In this document: piece by piece, positions 5,890 to 6,746 of the stretch
Numbering within the stretch: position 1 is the stretch's first letter
Layout of the letters: every line of letters begins with the position of its first letter
NCBI GenBank assembly: GCA_002254335.1
Contig: NIVA01000229.1
Coordinates: forward strand, 1 to 6,746
Length of the DNA: 6,746 nt
Source of the DNA: Bacteroidetes bacterium 4572_114
GTDB taxonomy: Bacteria > Bacteroidota > Bacteroidia > Bacteroidales > 4484-276
Reading direction: 5' to 3'
Made by a program: the position numbers and the translations under genes
Notes under the pieces: generated by a model
Told to the model about the DNA's origin: nothing
The model's input: the letters and a program-made list of their open reading frames with translations, nothing else
The model's database searches: none

Positions 5890-6524
5890 ACGTGGCTGCA
5901 TCAATAAGGGCCAGGTTAACTAATATATCCAGAAATGAAAATATTGCTTTTCAGGTTATAATAGTCAGGTATTTGCACGAGCGGCTGTTATATCGTTTGT
6001 CCCGCTCTCGTTTCGTAAATCAGTTATATCTTAAAGGAGGGAATCTGCTATATATTCTGCAAGGGATTTCTACACGTCCTACTGTAGATGTTGATTTTTT
6101 GGGACATTCCCTGAGTGGAGAACCCACCAGTATTAAAAACATGATGGAAGAGATAGCAAGTATATCTTGTAATGATGGGGTATGGTTTGATACCCGAAAC
6201 ATATTTATCGAGCGACTTACAGGGCAAAATCTTTATAGCGGAATTCGTTTAGTGTTTCCTGCAGGATTCCACACCATCAAACAAAACCTTCAAATAGATA
6301 TTGGTTTTGGCGACAGGGTAATCCCTAATCCTGTTAGGTTGAATTTTCCGGTATTACTGGATGATTTACCTGTTCCGGAAATATTGGCCTACACCCCCGA
6401 AACCGTAATTGCAGAAAAGTTTCATGCAATGATTGAGCTTTCAGTCTTTAACAGCCGCATGAAGGATTTTTTTGATGTATATCAATTGTTGGAAACAGAA
6501 CAATATGATATTGTTTACAGATGA
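5886..6524 (+). CDS. abiEii: AbiEii-family nucleotidyltransferase toxin, C-terminally truncated by frameshift
   Basis: This 212-residue product carries the AbiEii/DUF1814 nucleotidyltransferase core: YLKGGNLL with the GG of motif I (51-52), the metal-binding DVD in RPTVDVDFLG (68-70), LQIDIGFGD (135-143), PETVIAEKFHAM (171-182) and NSRMKDFFDVYQLL (189-202). Relatives transfer nucleotides to RNA (tRNA acceptor stems for the related MenT toxins) and arrest growth, in some hosts giving phage resistance by abortive infection. The reading frame stops at 6522-6524, soon after the KDFFD motif. Family members normally continue for a helical C-terminal part of about 80-100 residues; its end is found in the +1 frame from about 6508 to 6690. 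The active-site motifs are present, but the missing C-terminal helices probably make the toxin inactive. It is translationally coupled to the antitoxin by a 4-bp overlap. Confidence 0.84.
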   Translation: MNVAASIRARLTNISRNENIAFQVIIVRYLHERLLYRLSRSRFVNQLYLKGGNLLYILQGISTRPTVDVDFLGHSLSGEPTSIKNMMEEIASISCNDGVWFDTRNIFIERLTGQNLYSGIRLVFPAGFHTIKQNLQIDIGFGDRVIPNPVRLNFPVLLDDLPVPEILAYTPETVIAEKFHAMIELSVFNSRMKDFFDVYQLLETEQYDIVYR

Positions 6525-6690
6525 ATTTGCCAACGACACCCAACGAAACCGCGCCTGGCAGGCGTTCCTGAAAAAGATAAACAGGGATGCTTCTCTCCAA
6601 TTCCCACAGGTCATGAAAGAGATTACCCGTGTAATGAAACCAATTTGTGGTTTTCTTCCTACAGGGACAACCCAACAAGTCGCCCCGTGA
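6508..6690 (+). pseudogene. out-of-frame C-terminal segment of the AbiEii toxin
   Basis: In the frame one base ahead of the toxin, the sequence reads ILFTDEFANDTQRNRAWQAF followed by LKKINRDASLQFPQVMKEI. This is the usual C-terminal end of Bacteroidota AbiEii proteins (pattern FxxDxFAxDxxRxxxWxAFLxKI). It has no start of its own and directly continues the family alignment of the truncated ORF, after a gap of perhaps 25-30 residues where a TFxxRxT-type helix is expected. A frameshifting deletion of 3n+2 bases near 6508 would explain both observations; a one-base insertion alone would explain the frame but not the gap. The stop TGA at 6688-6690 lies in the left arm of repeat copy 4. Confidence 0.62.
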
Positions 6691-6746
6691 ATAATAGGGC
6701 TATCACCCGAAACTTTTGGCCTGTGCCTCGGCATTATTCACAGGGT
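6675..6746 (+). repeat. palindromic repeat family, copy 4 (cut by window end)
   Basis: The left arm AGTCGCCCCGTGAAT (6678-6692) is followed by a shortened core (ATAGGGCTATCACCCG), then GGCCTGTGCCTCGGCATT and the start of the right arm ATTCACAGGGT (6736-6746). It has the same orientation as copies 1-3 but lies about 1.5 kb away, on the far side of the toxin-antitoxin genes. The left arm overlaps the end of the out-of-frame toxin segment. Confidence 0.76.

Noticed and set aside
6441..6734. Minus-strand ORFs opposite the toxin end and repeat copy 4
   Set aside because: They are antisense to recognisable toxin sequence and run into the palindromic repeat; no family motif is seen.

Overview
The window looks like an accessory stretch of a Bacteroidota chromosome, possibly a marine or anaerobic Bacteroidales/Marinilabiliales-type lineage (inference). 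Three things point there: promoters of the Bacteroidota form (TTTG, 19-21 bp spacer, TAnnTTTG), starts with AT-rich leaders and no clear Shine-Dalgarno, and an alanine:cation symporter with the signal-peptide-like N-terminal extension common in that phylum. No rRNA, tRNA or CRISPR array was seen.

Positions 1-1333 are a graveyard of gene remnants. They hold a possible 3' end of an upstream gene (to 116), the C-terminal part of an IS4-type transposase on the minus strand with an internal stop (about 255-599), a minus-strand fragment resembling an LVIVD repeat (about 708-882), and the C-terminal half of an SPL-like radical SAM protein (893-1333) that lacks its iron-sulfur cluster domain. The last two meet at an A-run near 884-893. 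I see nothing interpretable in 117-254 or 600-704.

Positions 1334-1671 hold no gene. They carry a 111-bp imperfect inverted repeat (1505-1615) around a perfect 16-bp palindrome, which looks like a MITE or REP-type element. A Bacteroidota promoter follows (1672-1702), then two AGCS-family sodium/proton:alanine(glycine) symporters in tandem (1729-3150 and 3200-4774), probably one transcription unit closed by a terminator at 4788-4819. The second symporter appears to lack about 28 residues containing most of one transmembrane helix.

Positions 4830-5144 hold three copies of a palindromic repeat of about 85 bp, and a fourth copy lies at 6675-6746 at the window edge. Between copies 3 and 4 sits an AbiE-type (type IV) toxin-antitoxin module: AbiEi antitoxin (5305-5889) and AbiEii nucleotidyltransferase toxin (5886-6524), overlapping by ATGA. 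A perfect 13-bp inverted repeat spans the -7 box of the antitoxin promoter and looks like an autorepression operator. The toxin frame is broken near 6508, and its C-terminal part continues in another frame to 6690, where the stop codon lies inside repeat copy 4. The module therefore appears to be a decaying toxin with an intact antitoxin, bracketed by members of one repeat family. All family calls come from motif recognition by eye; no database search was possible.
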